Source: Hemileia vastatrix (Eukaryota; Basidiomycota; Pucciniomycetes; Pucciniales; Zaghouaniaceae). Taken from it: a stretch of DNA of 64,000 nt. The stretch is from the NCBI GenBank assembly GCA_030280995.1, contig JASXTE010000110.1, forward strand, positions 56,060 through 120,059, given 5' to 3'. The translations under genes and the position numbers were made by a program. Shown piece after piece: positions 54,699 to 64,000 of this stretch; position 1 is the stretch's first letter, and the number at the start of each line of letters is the position of its first letter. The notes beneath the pieces were generated by a model. That model had not been told where the DNA came from. It saw only the letters and a program-made list of their open reading frames with translations, and did not search any database.

Positions 54699-55506
54699 AA
54701 CTTGCATCAATGGTAAAAATATAATTAATCAGCTATTGTGAAACGATGCATCCTCTCACATCACTCAATTTACCTAGCTTACCAATGACGTCCTTCGAAT
54801 GAACTTAGCAATGAGGAAGAAAGAAACTTGACAACCTTTCGCACTTAAAAATGGCCTCAGGGTTTATTGACAAATACTCTCTGTGTCCTTGAAAAAGTAT
54901 AATGTAACTTAATAAAATCTCAATTGATCAATCCTTTTCATCCAAAGATGATTGCAATGTTTCTGTCTTTCAACACAAGCATTCGATCCAATTAGACGAG
55001 CTAATTTTAATTCAAAATATCCCGCATTCAAATCATCAACCATACTTTGTCTCCAATAGTTTGTTTTTGAAAATATCCAATTGATGCGACTACACTGCTG
55101 CCTCCTGTCTTTGTACCAGATGATGCAGGTCTATGCACAATCTTTAACATACACTGATAGAGCGATACTCAAATTAACTCAAAATCAAAAGATAAAGTTT
55201 ATTAAAAATATATACTGAAAATTGTAGTACAGACAAAAACAACTTTATTCAAATACTGAACCCGCTGCCAGGTCAAAGCAGTCCACTAGACTGCGCCCTT
55301 CACGCCTTGAAGCACCTGCAGCTTGCAATAAGATTCTCGTGCTCGTTCTCCAGGCTTCTCAATCAGCTGGCCTGTTTTGACAACATTCAAGTCGCTATCA
55401 AGGGTATTTTAAAACGCAAAAAGCTAGGAATTGTTTGTTTTTCTTTCAGCTAATTCAGCTTTAAAATCATTATCAATGTAATTTGATCGATTTTCCGTCT
55501 ATTTTG
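54699..55506. other. Intergenic DNA, NRF-6-like B to KLHL18
   Basis: 808 bp; mostly AT-rich, with a more GC-rich stretch at 55258-55340 that includes a 6-bp inverted repeat GCAGTC/GACTGC at 55278-55294. No gene seen. Confidence 0.5.
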
Positions 55507-57348
55507 ATGAATGTCACATTAGGCATGAATGATCTATCAGTTGACGAAGGATCATCTATGATGGTCGATGGCAATGAAGCAAGGCCACCATCGAGATTGG
55601 CATTCTTGCCACCATCAAGTAATTTATTCATGGAGGATTCATCTGCGGAATGTTACCTTTACACTCAAGAAGATTTAGCATCATCATCGTTTCCAACTTT
55701 CAATGAACTCCGTTTAGCTGGCAAGTTCATTGATGTTACTATCGAAGTTGATGGACAATCCATTCAGGCACACAAAATCATATTGGCGTCAACAGTACCG
55801 TATTTCAGAGCAATGTTCGCTCATGAAACTGTAGAATCTTCAATGTCCACAATAAATATCAAAGGAGAAGATAACAACTTGGATGGAGATGCTTTCAAGC
55901 TGTTGATCGATTTTGTTTATACAGGATCGATCAGAATAACAAATTGCAATATTCAATCTGTTTTAGTTGCTTCATCTTTTTTTGGTTTACAAAAAGTTAA
56001 AGATGCCTGTGCAGACTTCCTCAAAGCACGTTTACAAGCAAACAATGTAATTGGATTCAAAACATTTGGTGAAATTTATACCTGTACATCACTGGTTACA
56101 AGTGCCAATGCTTATATACAGAGATACTTCGAACATGTGTCTCGCACTGATGAATACGTAAATTTGCCTCATGAATCAGTGATTGAAATGATTTCTTCAG
56201 ATGCTTTAAGTGTCAAATCAGAAGCCAGTGTATTTGAAGCAGTGATGCGATGGATTTCGAAAGAAGTTGAAAATCGTAAAGAATACTTGCCATTGTTGTT
56301 GAAACATGTCCGATTGCCTCGATTGACTCCTCAGTACTTAACTGATGTAGTAGCAGCTGAACCTTTAATCAAAGAATCGCTTGATTGTCGTGATTTACTC
56401 GATGAAGCTCGTAATTACCATCTGATGCCAGAAAGAAGATCTTCCATAAAATCTGAAAGATATCGATCGAGATCTGGTACAATTTGTGGAGTCATTTATG
56501 CTGTTGGTGGTTTGACTAGGACTGGCGATTCAGTCTCGACGGTAGAAGTTTATGATCCCAAAACCGCAGCATGGAAAATGTCGGAAAACATGTCGATGTT
56601 GAGATCTCGAGTTGGCGTAGCAGTTTTGAATTCTCAATTATACGCCATCGGTGGATACAATGGTCACGAGCGCTTGTCGACAGTTGAAGTATTTGATCCT
56701 CAGTCCAACAAATGGACTAAAGTAGCTTCCATGAATCACAGGAGATCAGCAGCTGGTGCTTGTTCTCTTGATGATACAACTTTATTTGTTTGTGGTGGTT
56801 ACGACGGATTTTCATCCTTGGATATTGTTGAATCGTACGATCCAATCAAAAATGAATGGAAATCTGTCAAATCGATGTTCAAATCAAGATCAGCAGCAGG
56901 AGTCGTTTCATTTCAAGGATGTATTGTCGCTCTTGGTGGACATGATGGTCTCTCCATTTTTGACTCTGTCGAACGTTTTAATCCTAGTACCAACGAATGG
57001 CAGTCGATGCCACCAATGTCAACCAAGAGATGCCGTCTTGGTGCTGCAACTCTTAATCAAAAGCTTTATGTCTGTGGTGGTTATGATGGATCAACTTTTC
57101 TACAAACAGCTGAAGAATTTGACCCTCAAACTCAAAAGTGGTCTTACATCGCACCCATGAATTGTATGAGATCAAGAGTTGCTCTTGTTGCTAATTGTGG
57201 CAAACTCTACGCCATTGGTGGTTATGACGGTGTAAGTAATCTTAAAACTGTCGAAATGTACGATCCAGCTAAAAATGAATGGACTTACGTTTCTCCAATG
57301 ACTGCTCACGAAGGTGGAGTTGGAGTTGGTGTCATTCCTACTTTTTGA
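55507..57348 (+). CDS. KLHL18: Kelch-like protein 18 (BTB-BACK-Kelch Cullin-3 adaptor)
   Basis: 613 residues from ATG 55507, single exon. An N-terminal extension of about 65 residues precedes the BTB domain at about 67-172 (LRLAGKFIDVTIEVDGQSIQ, AHKIILASTVPYFRAMFAHE), then BACK (about 175-280) and six kelch repeats (about 325-613), each with the GG doublet followed by a spaced Tyr and Trp (AIGGYNGHERLSTVEVFDP, VCGGYDGSTFLQTAEEFDP). The wording of the repeats closely follows KLHL18, which brings substrates such as Aurora A to the CUL3 ubiquitin ligase. Human KLHL18 is 574 residues; the extra length is N-terminal. Convergent with the LPMO gene, 138 bp between stop codons. Confidence 0.93.
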   Translation: MNVTLGMNDLSVDEGSSMMVDGNEARPPSRLAFLPPSSNLFMEDSSAECYLYTQEDLASSSFPTFNELRLAGKFIDVTIEVDGQSIQAHKIILASTVPYFRAMFAHETVESSMSTINIKGEDNNLDGDAFKLLIDFVYTGSIRITNCNIQSVLVASSFFGLQKVKDACADFLKARLQANNVIGFKTFGEIYTCTSLVTSANAYIQRYFEHVSRTDEYVNLPHESVIEMISSDALSVKSEASVFEAVMRWISKEVENRKEYLPLLLKHVRLPRLTPQYLTDVVAAEPLIKESLDCRDLLDEARNYHLMPERRSSIKSERYRSRSGTICGVIYAVGGLTRTGDSVSTVEVYDPKTAAWKMSENMSMLRSRVGVAVLNSQLYAIGGYNGHERLSTVEVFDPQSNKWTKVASMNHRRSAAGACSLDDTTLFVCGGYDGFSSLDIVESYDPIKNEWKSVKSMFKSRSAAGVVSFQGCIVALGGHDGLSIFDSVERFNPSTNEWQSMPPMSTKRCRLGAATLNQKLYVCGGYDGSTFLQTAEEFDPQTQKWSYIAPMNCMRSRVALVANCGKLYAIGGYDGVSNLKTVEMYDPAKNEWTYVSPMTAHEGGVGVGVIPTF

Positions 57349-57486
57349 CAACGAACAATACCTTTCAAAGAATTTTTGAATTGTTTGAATTGGAAAAAAG
57401 ATTCCAAGTTATTTATTGACATTCATTCACAATTGATTAGAGATTAGATTGTCAAATTAAACTATTACTAGAATCAAATTTTCATC

Positions 57487-58274
57487 TCAGTGTCTCTGTT
57501 TTAGTCTTTCCCCTTCGTTGATTGGAATGAGAGGTTCTGTTGGACCTCGAATTCCACCATCGAAATTGACAGCTATGTCAGCACAGTTTCGGAATGTTTC
57601 TTGAGGTCCACAGCCAACATCGTGAGTTCCATCGGCACATCGACCCCAATTATTGCCTGATTTCCAATGCCATCTTAGGACACATTTGTCACAACTTTTA
57701 TCCTTGGGAAGCTTGAGTTGTATTCGTCGTGAACCTGGTCCTGTGGTCATGTTGATTGGTAACTGGTCACGACCGTCGACCAGCTGAAGTGGTTGGAAAC
57801 ATTCTTCCTTTTCTGAAAGTAGATTATTCAATTGATTACTAAGTGTATCATGGATAGATAAAAGATCAATTTACCTTTTTCCAAAAAAGTATTTCTCCAA
57901 CACATTTCAAATAGAAAATAACCGCCATGGTTAGCTACGATGTCAATGAAAACATCGATTGCTGAACCAGGATAATAATGTCTGGTTGTTACATTATTGG
58001 CGTAAAATCCACCAGTTTCATGTTCACGTGGACCGTTGAATGCATCACCACAGATGCCACATCGACCGCTGTTGTCTTCCCACTGAACTTTTATTCCTCC
58101 ACAGAATAACTCAGTGTCTTCGTAGTTGGGTTTTATTGGGTAGCCGAATCGCCACATAGTATTTCGAGCTGGCGGTTCCATCATCCTTCCATGGCTCCTG
58201 ACCACAGATATCAGAGACGCGCTCACAAGAAGCAACAGACAAAAGTAACGAGTGTTGAGGCAACCAGAGTCCAT
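57487..58274 (-). CDS. AA15-family lytic polysaccharide monooxygenase
   Basis: Two exons, 57875-58274 and 57487-57812 (62-bp intron), giving 241 residues. A signal peptide ends at ...SVVRS so that the mature chain begins with His28 (HGRMMEPPARNTMWRFGYP), the first ligand of the copper histidine brace; the second is His116 in IVANHGGYFLFEMCW. Later conserved segments are CVLRWHWKSGNNWGRCADGT and GCGPQETFRNCADIAV, with the Phe expected near the axial copper position. AA15 enzymes oxidatively cleave chitin and/or cellulose; in arthropods they act in cuticle remodelling or digestion. No extra carbohydrate-binding module and no GPI signal is obvious. Confidence 0.94.
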
Positions 58275-59081
58275 GGTTGAATGAAGTTTTCAGCAAAAGA
58301 AGAAACTTTGCCCTGCCAAGATAAAAGGAAAAGAAGAGAGAAGAAGAGAGAAGAAGAGAAACCGATTATGAGGGGAGTAATAAAAAGTTCAATCACACCG
58401 GCATCTCTAATGATGCCATTCCCATTTCTGCTGGCCAATGGCCTGGTCTGACTTGATCATTTCACTGCACCGAAAAACAAGCTCAGCTCCTCTGTCTGCC
58501 CATCCACCGAGTGGAACAGTGAAGCAACTCCTGTCAACCCTCACATAAGTCATTTACATAATTCGAAACTATTTGTCCGGACAAGGAGAGAAGGAAATAA
58601 AAAATATAAAGATAGTTCACGTAAACATCAAAATAAGTAATAATTGCAAATGTAAGAGTAGATCTTTCCATCCTCTCTAACTAGCTGTTTTTTATTTATA
58701 TTAAGAGTATTAAGCTACGCTTTTCAATACTAGACAACAAGTCCTAATCTGACGATACAGTAGCCAAATTATTGAGCCAAGGTTGACAAGAGACAAAGAC
58801 ATATTAAAATAAAGTAACTAATTGATCAGACAAAAAGAGGACAAGTCATTTGAGGGTTTGACAACTGGTCAAGAATTACATTTTATTCATTGGATGGCCA
58901 AAAATAAAGGTCATCTTCAATAAGTATGTATAATATATATATTTCCAGTGAAATAGAATCATCTCAAAATGCCTATCATTTTTGGCAAGTGAAATTTGTT
59001 TATTGGTATATTAGGTCAATGAATGATTGGTAGTCGGGATTGTTGCTAGCTAATCACCACTATTGTCATTGTGATGACAAT
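58275..59081. other. Intergenic DNA, NF1 3' flank to LPMO promoter
   Basis: 807 bp. It has minus-strand AATAAA at 58999-59004 and 58882-58887, and an AGAAGAG-rich run near 58325-58360. No sequence resembling the missing neurofibromin C-terminus was seen in any frame. Confidence 0.6.
58999..59004 (-). terminator. NF1 polyadenylation signal
   Basis: AATAAA on the minus strand about 80 nt past the NF1 stop codon, supporting a real transcript end here. Confidence 0.6.
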
Positions 59082-62000
59082 TTAACTGGCTTGAAACTTG
59101 GCAACTGATGATAAAACAATCAAGTAACGGGCAAGAATGGCAATGTCATCCCAATTGAGTTGTTGTTCTAATGATGAAGTAGTAGGTGATGAGCAAGTTT
59201 TGTCGATAACTTCGCTCAGCCTGGTGATGACTTTCTTAGCTACCAGAGGAACATTAGAAGAAGCAAGGGCAACAGTCGTACTGGCCATCAATTCAGCATG
59301 ACTAGAACCGAGGCCGCCAGTGACAGATCGTTTGATAAAGCAATCGAGAACCATATCGAGTAAATCAGAAACTTGACCAATTTTAGGCCAAATTTTTGCT
59401 TGAATAGATGGGTACATTTCAGCTTCATCAATGGTCAAGGTAATCAATTTGTCAATGATGTTACTTAATCTTTGTTTTCGATTACCATCTGAGTTACGAA
59501 ATCGAACCAAATTAGGAAGCCAAGGACCCATGTACTCGACACAGAGAAGTTTTTGTTCTAACGATGAGTTTTTAAATCCACGAATAACTTCTTCAATGAA
59601 CTCAAGGGTCAAGTGATCTGCATTGACTGACAATTGTTCTGAGATCTTTTGGACAAATTTTCTATTTTCTTCTAAATTTTCAAGCATTTCATCAGGTGGG
59701 TCTATCAACAACGATTCTTCGATTTGCAAGTCAAAACTTGCAACTACACATCGAAGTAAATTGTAAGCTGATGTGCGTAATAGAGAATCACACGAACCTA
59801 AATTGAGTAGTGCCATGTTCAATAAGGTACCAGGTACATCTTTGGGTCGAATTTTTGTATGAACCGTACTAACATCTGACTGTGTGTATTCCCATCTACG
59901 ACGAATGGCAATGATATTATCAACTATTTTTTCGCATTCTTGATTAATAAAGGATAAATGGCCAAGTTCATTGGCCAAACCTAGGGTGAACTGGTTATCA
60001 TCCACCAGGCAGACTTCTTCAATTTCATTTGCAAAATATACATCGTTCAAAAATACTGAGTGTCCAAGAACTTTGGACTTTTCGGCTGAAGTAACAGCAA
60101 TGGAATTAGGACCGACTTTGAAAATGACCTTAGTTTCCTTTTGATGCAATCGAATGGTTCCTGGATAAACGCGCAAATCATCTTCCAGAGAAAGAGTTAC
60201 CTGAGGTAATCTTTGTTCTGATGGATCAATGTAATCATTGAGTCTTTGCAGTGAATCGAGGAAGACTAATTTTCGATTGTTTTTCAATGGTGCAAGAGTT
60301 CTTTCATGACACTTGGTGAATTCTCGCACCCAAGAATTGCAATTGTAAATGTATGCAGCATTTATATTGTTATATGCTTCTTCAGGTAGCACCATGAACC
60401 ACTTTTGTAAAAATTCTTGTCTAAATCGATTATCAACATTCGTATGAGTAAAGTCAATAACAAGATCAAACGGTCGGTGGCAGCAGGGTTTCAATGTCAT
60501 GATGACATGATAAATCAACAAGTCACCATTTGTATCACCAATGAGGTAACGGCGAGCAATAAAATAAAAGACAGGATATCCTTGTTTAGAAGTTCCTGCT
60601 TTGTAGAATATGTTGAGTGATTTGATTGACTTGAATTCATCTTTTTCATGCATGTTATGCTTGGACATGATTTCTTCGAACCGGGAGGACATCATTTCCA
60701 TGTTAGACCAGTTAGATTCAGACATGGTTTTGTTTTCAGGGGGTCCGAGGTAAGCTAAAAGAGTGGCCATTTTGTCAAAAAGTCTTCGACCAACAGCTTT
60801 GCCTGATTGATCACGAGAACTAGATAAGAAATCTCCCATCTTTTCTTGATGATTGTAAAGAAGTCGATGGAGTCCATGAACAATTGTATCAGTGACAAAA
60901 GCACCCGAATGACTTGAAGCACCATGTTCCAAATTTTCGCAATCAGAAGTAATAAAAGTCACCCATAAGCGAACTTTTTCAAAATTGTTGCTTAAAAATT
61001 CATTGAAACACATCATATGTTGTTCTTTGGAAAATAAAATTCCATTGGCAATATTTTGTAAAATTTTAGACATTAACATAAGTCCACGTCGAACTTTTGG
61101 TGAAGGTGGTTTATCAACGACTCCCATTTCAAAGGGTGAAACAATTGTTGGATTGATGAATCGTAAAAATATTACTGTGGCAACAGCTGACAAATTATTT
61201 GTCGTATTGGAAAATCTCTTATTCAATACTTGCAATAAACAATGGCACATTGATCGCAATTGTGTTGGAAAAGATTTTGCAGAATTAACAATAGCATCAA
61301 ATACAGTTTGAGTTAGTGCAAGTAAATTTTTCCTGTTAGTTTCAACAGCTGCGTCATCTTGTAATTTGGCAGGGTCAACTTCATAAGAAATGTCACTTAG
61401 TGATTCTTCATTGACAAGTGGACTGATGAGAGGATCAAGTAATGACTTGAGATACGAAGTGCCATAAATTTTGAATCTAAAGGCCATCATTTTGGAACCG
61501 AGAGAATTACCACGAAGTAAAGTATGAAGATCAGTTCCTTCAACTTCACGGTCAAATATATTCCACAAAAGAGGAGGTAATAAGTGCTTGGCGTCAAAAA
61601 GTGTAACAAATACACGTGCAAGTTCATCCATTTGTGATGTTGTGATAACATTAGCAAGTGCCATTGCAATAGGAAGTTCACCTTTATCACCAATCATGGT
61701 GACTAATTGAACTAACTGTTCATACCGATCATGTAATATATTTTCAGCCAACATATCGAATTCAGTGCCTTGTTGTAAAATAGTTGTTAAAACTTCCATA
61801 AAAGCAGTACGAGTTTGTAAATCACGATGATAACCAAGTGCAAGTGAATGAACAAAACCAGAATCAATATTGGCAGAAAGTAAATTGGACATGGCTTGAA
61901 TTGTGTATGTGCGTAATGTTGGCCCTTGATTGTTACTTGGAACGGTAGGTGTTGTTGATGCAAAAGATGGTGGAAAAGATGGACTTCGAAGAAAATCTTC

Positions 62001-64000
62001 TTCGGCTATTATTGGCTCTGAACATTCATTTAAGATATTTTGAAACAATGAAAAGTACTTCAAGAACAGTTGAGATTTGGCTTCCATGAGATCACCTGAA
62101 TCATTTTCTTCAGGTTGAAGTGGCAAATTTCGTAATAACACGGCAACTGCTTGCATTGAAGCTGAATCTAAATCACGTAAATTAGACACCAATTCTGATG
62201 GCAGAGGCTGCTCTTGTAATTGTTGCAGATGAGTTCGACCCATCACCCACTCGGATACATATTCAATCATTTTGTTTCTGAATTTCATCTCTTGACGGAA
62301 TAATAAATCTTCACGACGACTCATCATTACGGTGATGAGGGAACAAAATTTAATTCTCATTTGAATAACACCAATTGATTTAGAATCTAAATGGCGCAAA
62401 TATCGACAAACAGATAGCATTATTGGTTCTAATGAAGTAACACCCAAATGTTGGGTATATACTCCTGACTTATTTTCCAAAATAGATTTGATGATAAAAG
62501 TTATATGGTTGATGAATTGAGTTGAGGAATCAGCAACAAGAACTTGTGCTTTGGCTTGGTCAAAAAATTTGTCAATTATTAACTTAATTTGGTCAAATAG
62601 AATGGGATATAGTGCTGGTGACATTTCATGTGATGCAAGTTCTTTAACATGTTTTTGAATTTGGTTGCCGAACTTTTCATTGTGACACAAGAGTAAACGT
62701 ATTAGCTGAGCCACAAACAAAGTCACCGGACAAGTAACAGATGGATCAATGGCTAATGAACTAATAGCATTTGCAGCAGATGCAGATGAAACTGAAGATG
62801 TTGGAATACAGGATACAGTGGAAGTACTGGTGGATGATGTGGATGATTTGTCAATGGTCAGTGTAGAAGTAAATCCAGAAGCACCTGAAGTACCTGAAGG
62901 TGATTTTTTCTGTAAACATACACCAGCAAGTGAACACAAAAAGCCAGTCATATTTGCCCATTCATTAATTTGGTCCTCTAAATCATGGTCCGATGACTGA
63001 TGAGATGTACGACGTTTACTAATGGTTCGATGAAGTGATTCAGTAATTTGACTGGATGAAGACTCATTGGGAATTTTAGTTTTGGGAAATGAGATAAGTT
63101 CATTGGTCACCAACTGCCAACTAGCGAGACAATTTTCCCAAGCTGATAGACAGCCAGGAGTACAATGTTCTATCTTGCGAAGCAAAGCCATTATTCTTTT
63201 CTGTAAAGCTGCACGTCCAGGGGTTAGAATAGTGGATGAAAAAGCTAACTCTTGATAAACAGAACAATTTGGAACCAAATGAAATGATGAAGGTGATGCA
63301 GTAGCGGAGGATGTTGAACTAGTTGCAATAGTTGATGCAGTAGTATTAGATGATGATGATGATTCCATTTGGTCTGTAGTTGCTTGTTGCCCACTTCCAC
63401 CAGTTGTCCGAATGTCTACTTCATCACAAAACAAAGCAAAGCAGGACATAGAAACTAAACCAGCTTCGATATCAATTGACCAGAGATAAGTAAAGAGTGT
63501 AGTTTCTAATTTGATATGAGCCTGCTTTACGATAGGTAAATCACAGCCAACATTAGCTGTGTCTTTATAACGAGTTAAAAAGGATATACGAAGTCGTAAA
63601 ATTTCTCTTAGCCACATGAGAACTTCGGTATAATTAGAGATTTGATGAGCGATGAGTTTCATGCAAATTGAGTTGATCATTTGAGAAGAAATATCCCAAA
63701 ATGTAGCAACTGGAGACTCTGGATTCCATAATTCAACATTATTGGGATGATGAAGTATCAACAGAGCTTCCATAGCTTCATTTGCAACTTCAGGCATAGT
63801 TGATTGATGAACTAAAGTAACAAGGCCATTAATTAGTTCAAGAGTTGATGAATACGAAACTAAAGTGGTGGGAGTTGTAGGTGTCATGGATTGTGATAGG
63901 GAAGAAGAAACACCAGGTAAAGAAGCAATTATTGTTCCAGATGAACCAGTAACAGTACCAGCGACAAGTGAAGAAGTTGTTCCAGACAATGATACTGATC
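59082..64000 (-). CDS. NF1: Neurofibromin (RasGAP), 5' partial, early C-terminal stop
   Basis: About 1639 codons in one uninterrupted exon, open through the right edge. In order it shows the N-terminal helical region, the RasGAP domain with its arginine finger (LLRGNSLGSKM, Arg codon at 61512-61514) and FLRFINP motif, the Sec14-PH module (FYKAGTSKQGYPVFYFIARR, IYNCNSWVREFTKCHERTL, then SVFLNDVYFANEIEEVCLVD), and the following HEAT-like part up to QLNWDDIAILARYLIVL. Neurofibromin stimulates GTP hydrolysis by Ras at membranes. The chain then ends with SSVAKFQAS and a stop, where other animals continue for roughly 700 residues. Low-complexity Ser/Thr insertions occur around 62780-62900 and 63290-63370. 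The gene identity is certain; the short end is the oddity. Confidence 0.96.
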   Translation of the reverse strand, partial: SVSLSGTTSSLVAGTVTGSSGTIIASLPGVSSSLSQSMTPTTPTTLVSYSSTLELINGLVTLVHQSTMPEVANEAMEALLILHHPNNVELWNPESPVATFWDISSQMINSICMKLIAHQISNYTEVLMWLREILRLRISFLTRYKDTANVGCDLPIVKQAHIKLETTLFTYLWSIDIEAGLVSMSCFALFCDEVDIRTTGGSGQQATTDQMESSSSSNTTASTIATSSTSSATASPSSFHLVPNCSVYQELAFSSTILTPGRAALQKRIMALLRKIEHCTPGCLSAWENCLASWQLVTNELISFPKTKIPNESSSSQITESLHRTISKRRTSHQSSDHDLEDQINEWANMTGFLCSLAGVCLQKKSPSGTSGASGFTSTLTIDKSSTSSTSTSTVSCIPTSSVSSASAANAISSLAIDPSVTCPVTLFVAQLIRLLLCHNEKFGNQIQKHVKELASHEMSPALYPILFDQIKLIIDKFFDQAKAQVLVADSSTQFINHITFIIKSILENKSGVYTQHLGVTSLEPIMLSVCRYLRHLDSKSIGVIQMRIKFCSLITVMMSRREDLLFRQEMKFRNKMIEYVSEWVMGRTHLQQLQEQPLPSELVSNLRDLDSASMQAVAVLLRNLPLQPEENDSGDLMEAKSQLFLKYFSLFQNILNECSEPIIAEEDFLRSPSFPPSFASTTPTVPSNNQGPTLRTYTIQAMSNLLSANIDSGFVHSLALGYHRDLQTRTAFMEVLTTILQQGTEFDMLAENILHDRYEQLVQLVTMIGDKGELPIAMALANVITTSQMDELARVFVTLFDAKHLLPPLLWNIFDREVEGTDLHTLLRGNSLGSKMMAFRFKIYGTSYLKSLLDPLISPLVNEESLSDISYEVDPAKLQDDAAVETNRKNLLALTQTVFDAIVNSAKSFPTQLRSMCHCLLQVLNKRFSNTTNNLSAVATVIFLRFINPTIVSPFEMGVVDKPPSPKVRRGLMLMSKILQNIANGILFSKEQHMMCFNEFLSNNFEKVRLWVTFITSDCENLEHGASSHSGAFVTDTIVHGLHRLLYNHQEKMGDFLSSSRDQSGKAVGRRLFDKMATLLAYLGPPENKTMSESNWSNMEMMSSRFEEIMSKHNMHEKDEFKSIKSLNIFYKAGTSKQGYPVFYFIARRYLIGDTNGDLLIYHVIMTLKPCCHRPFDLVIDFTHTNVDNRFRQEFLQKWFMVLPEEAYNNINAAYIYNCNSWVREFTKCHERTLAPLKNNRKLVFLDSLQRLNDYIDPSEQRLPQVTLSLEDDLRVYPGTIRLHQKETKVIFKVGPNSIAVTSAEKSKVLGHSVFLNDVYFANEIEEVCLVDDNQFTLGLANELGHLSFINQECEKIVDNIIAIRRRWEYTQSDVSTVHTKIRPKDVPGTLLNMALLNLGSCDSLLRTSAYNLLRCVVASFDLQIEESLLIDPPDEMLENLEENRKFVQKISEQLSVNADHLTLEFIEEVIRGFKNSSLEQKLLCVEYMGPWLPNLVRFRNSDGNRKQRLSNIIDKLITLTIDEAEMYPSIQAKIWPKIGQVSDLLDMVLDCFIKRSVTGGLGSSHAELMASTTVALASSNVPLVAKKVITRLSEVIDKTCSSPTTSSLEQQLNWDDIAILARYLIVLSSVAKFQAS

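Noticed and set aside
55278..55294. GCAGTC/GACTGC inverted repeat
   Set aside because: Only 6 bp of stem; expected by chance in a window of this size.

Overview
This window is nuclear DNA of a compact animal genome, most likely an arthropod and plausibly an acariform mite. The pointers are a Spätzle-type cystine-knot ligand, an AA15 lytic polysaccharide monooxygenase, tandem NRF-6-like acyltransferases, very short introns (mostly 60-110 bp) and many genes carried on one or a few huge exons. The species assignment is inference. No rRNA, tRNA, transposon, CRISPR array or bacterial operon was seen.

Region 1-13,600 (minus-strand genes, sparse). A secreted EGF/laminin-G protein (start 4104, continuing off the left edge) is followed upstream by a Spätzle gene (exons between 13089 and 9575). 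Both have several small exons, longer introns, and many purine- or pyrimidine-rich tracts and 7-10 bp minisatellites.

Region 13,600-34,900. A minus-strand run holds a MARCH-type RING-CH E3 ligase, a DNAJC30-like mitochondrial J protein and an acylglycerol kinase homologue whose GGDGT loop reads GGSGS. MED12 (2303 aa) and a MOSPD2-like CRAL-TRIO/MSP tether follow on the plus strand. Then come a choline/ethanolamine-kinase-like gene (minus), MFAP1 and an SRSF10-like splicing factor (plus), and an ACOT13-like hotdog thioesterase (minus).

Region 34,900-49,430. A zyxin/LPP-family LIM protein, a TRBP/PACT/Loquacious-type dsRNA-binding protein head-to-head with RAD54, PHYHD1, a sushi-domain membrane protein, APH-1 and a SIPA1L-type RapGAP. 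The PHYHD1/APH-1 3'-end junction is present twice, about 2 kb apart, as a direct repeat. Each copy keeps one gene whole and leaves a broken stub of the other, with the sushi gene in between.

Region 49,430-64,000. Two tandem NRF-6-like acyltransferases with mosaic near-identity, KLHL18, an AA15 LPMO and neurofibromin (5' end beyond the right edge). Neurofibromin stops just after the HEAT segment that follows the Sec14-PH module, so the last quarter of the usual protein is missing.

Most genes are housekeeping (transcription, splicing, DNA repair, lipid transfer, ubiquitin ligation, mitochondria). They are not functionally clustered, but several pairs share short bidirectional promoters or overlapping 3' ends. 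The best candidates for follow-up are the truncated neurofibromin, the duplicated PHYHD1/APH-1 junction, the converted NRF-6 pair, the AGK active-site change and the possible alternative signal-peptide exon of Spätzle.
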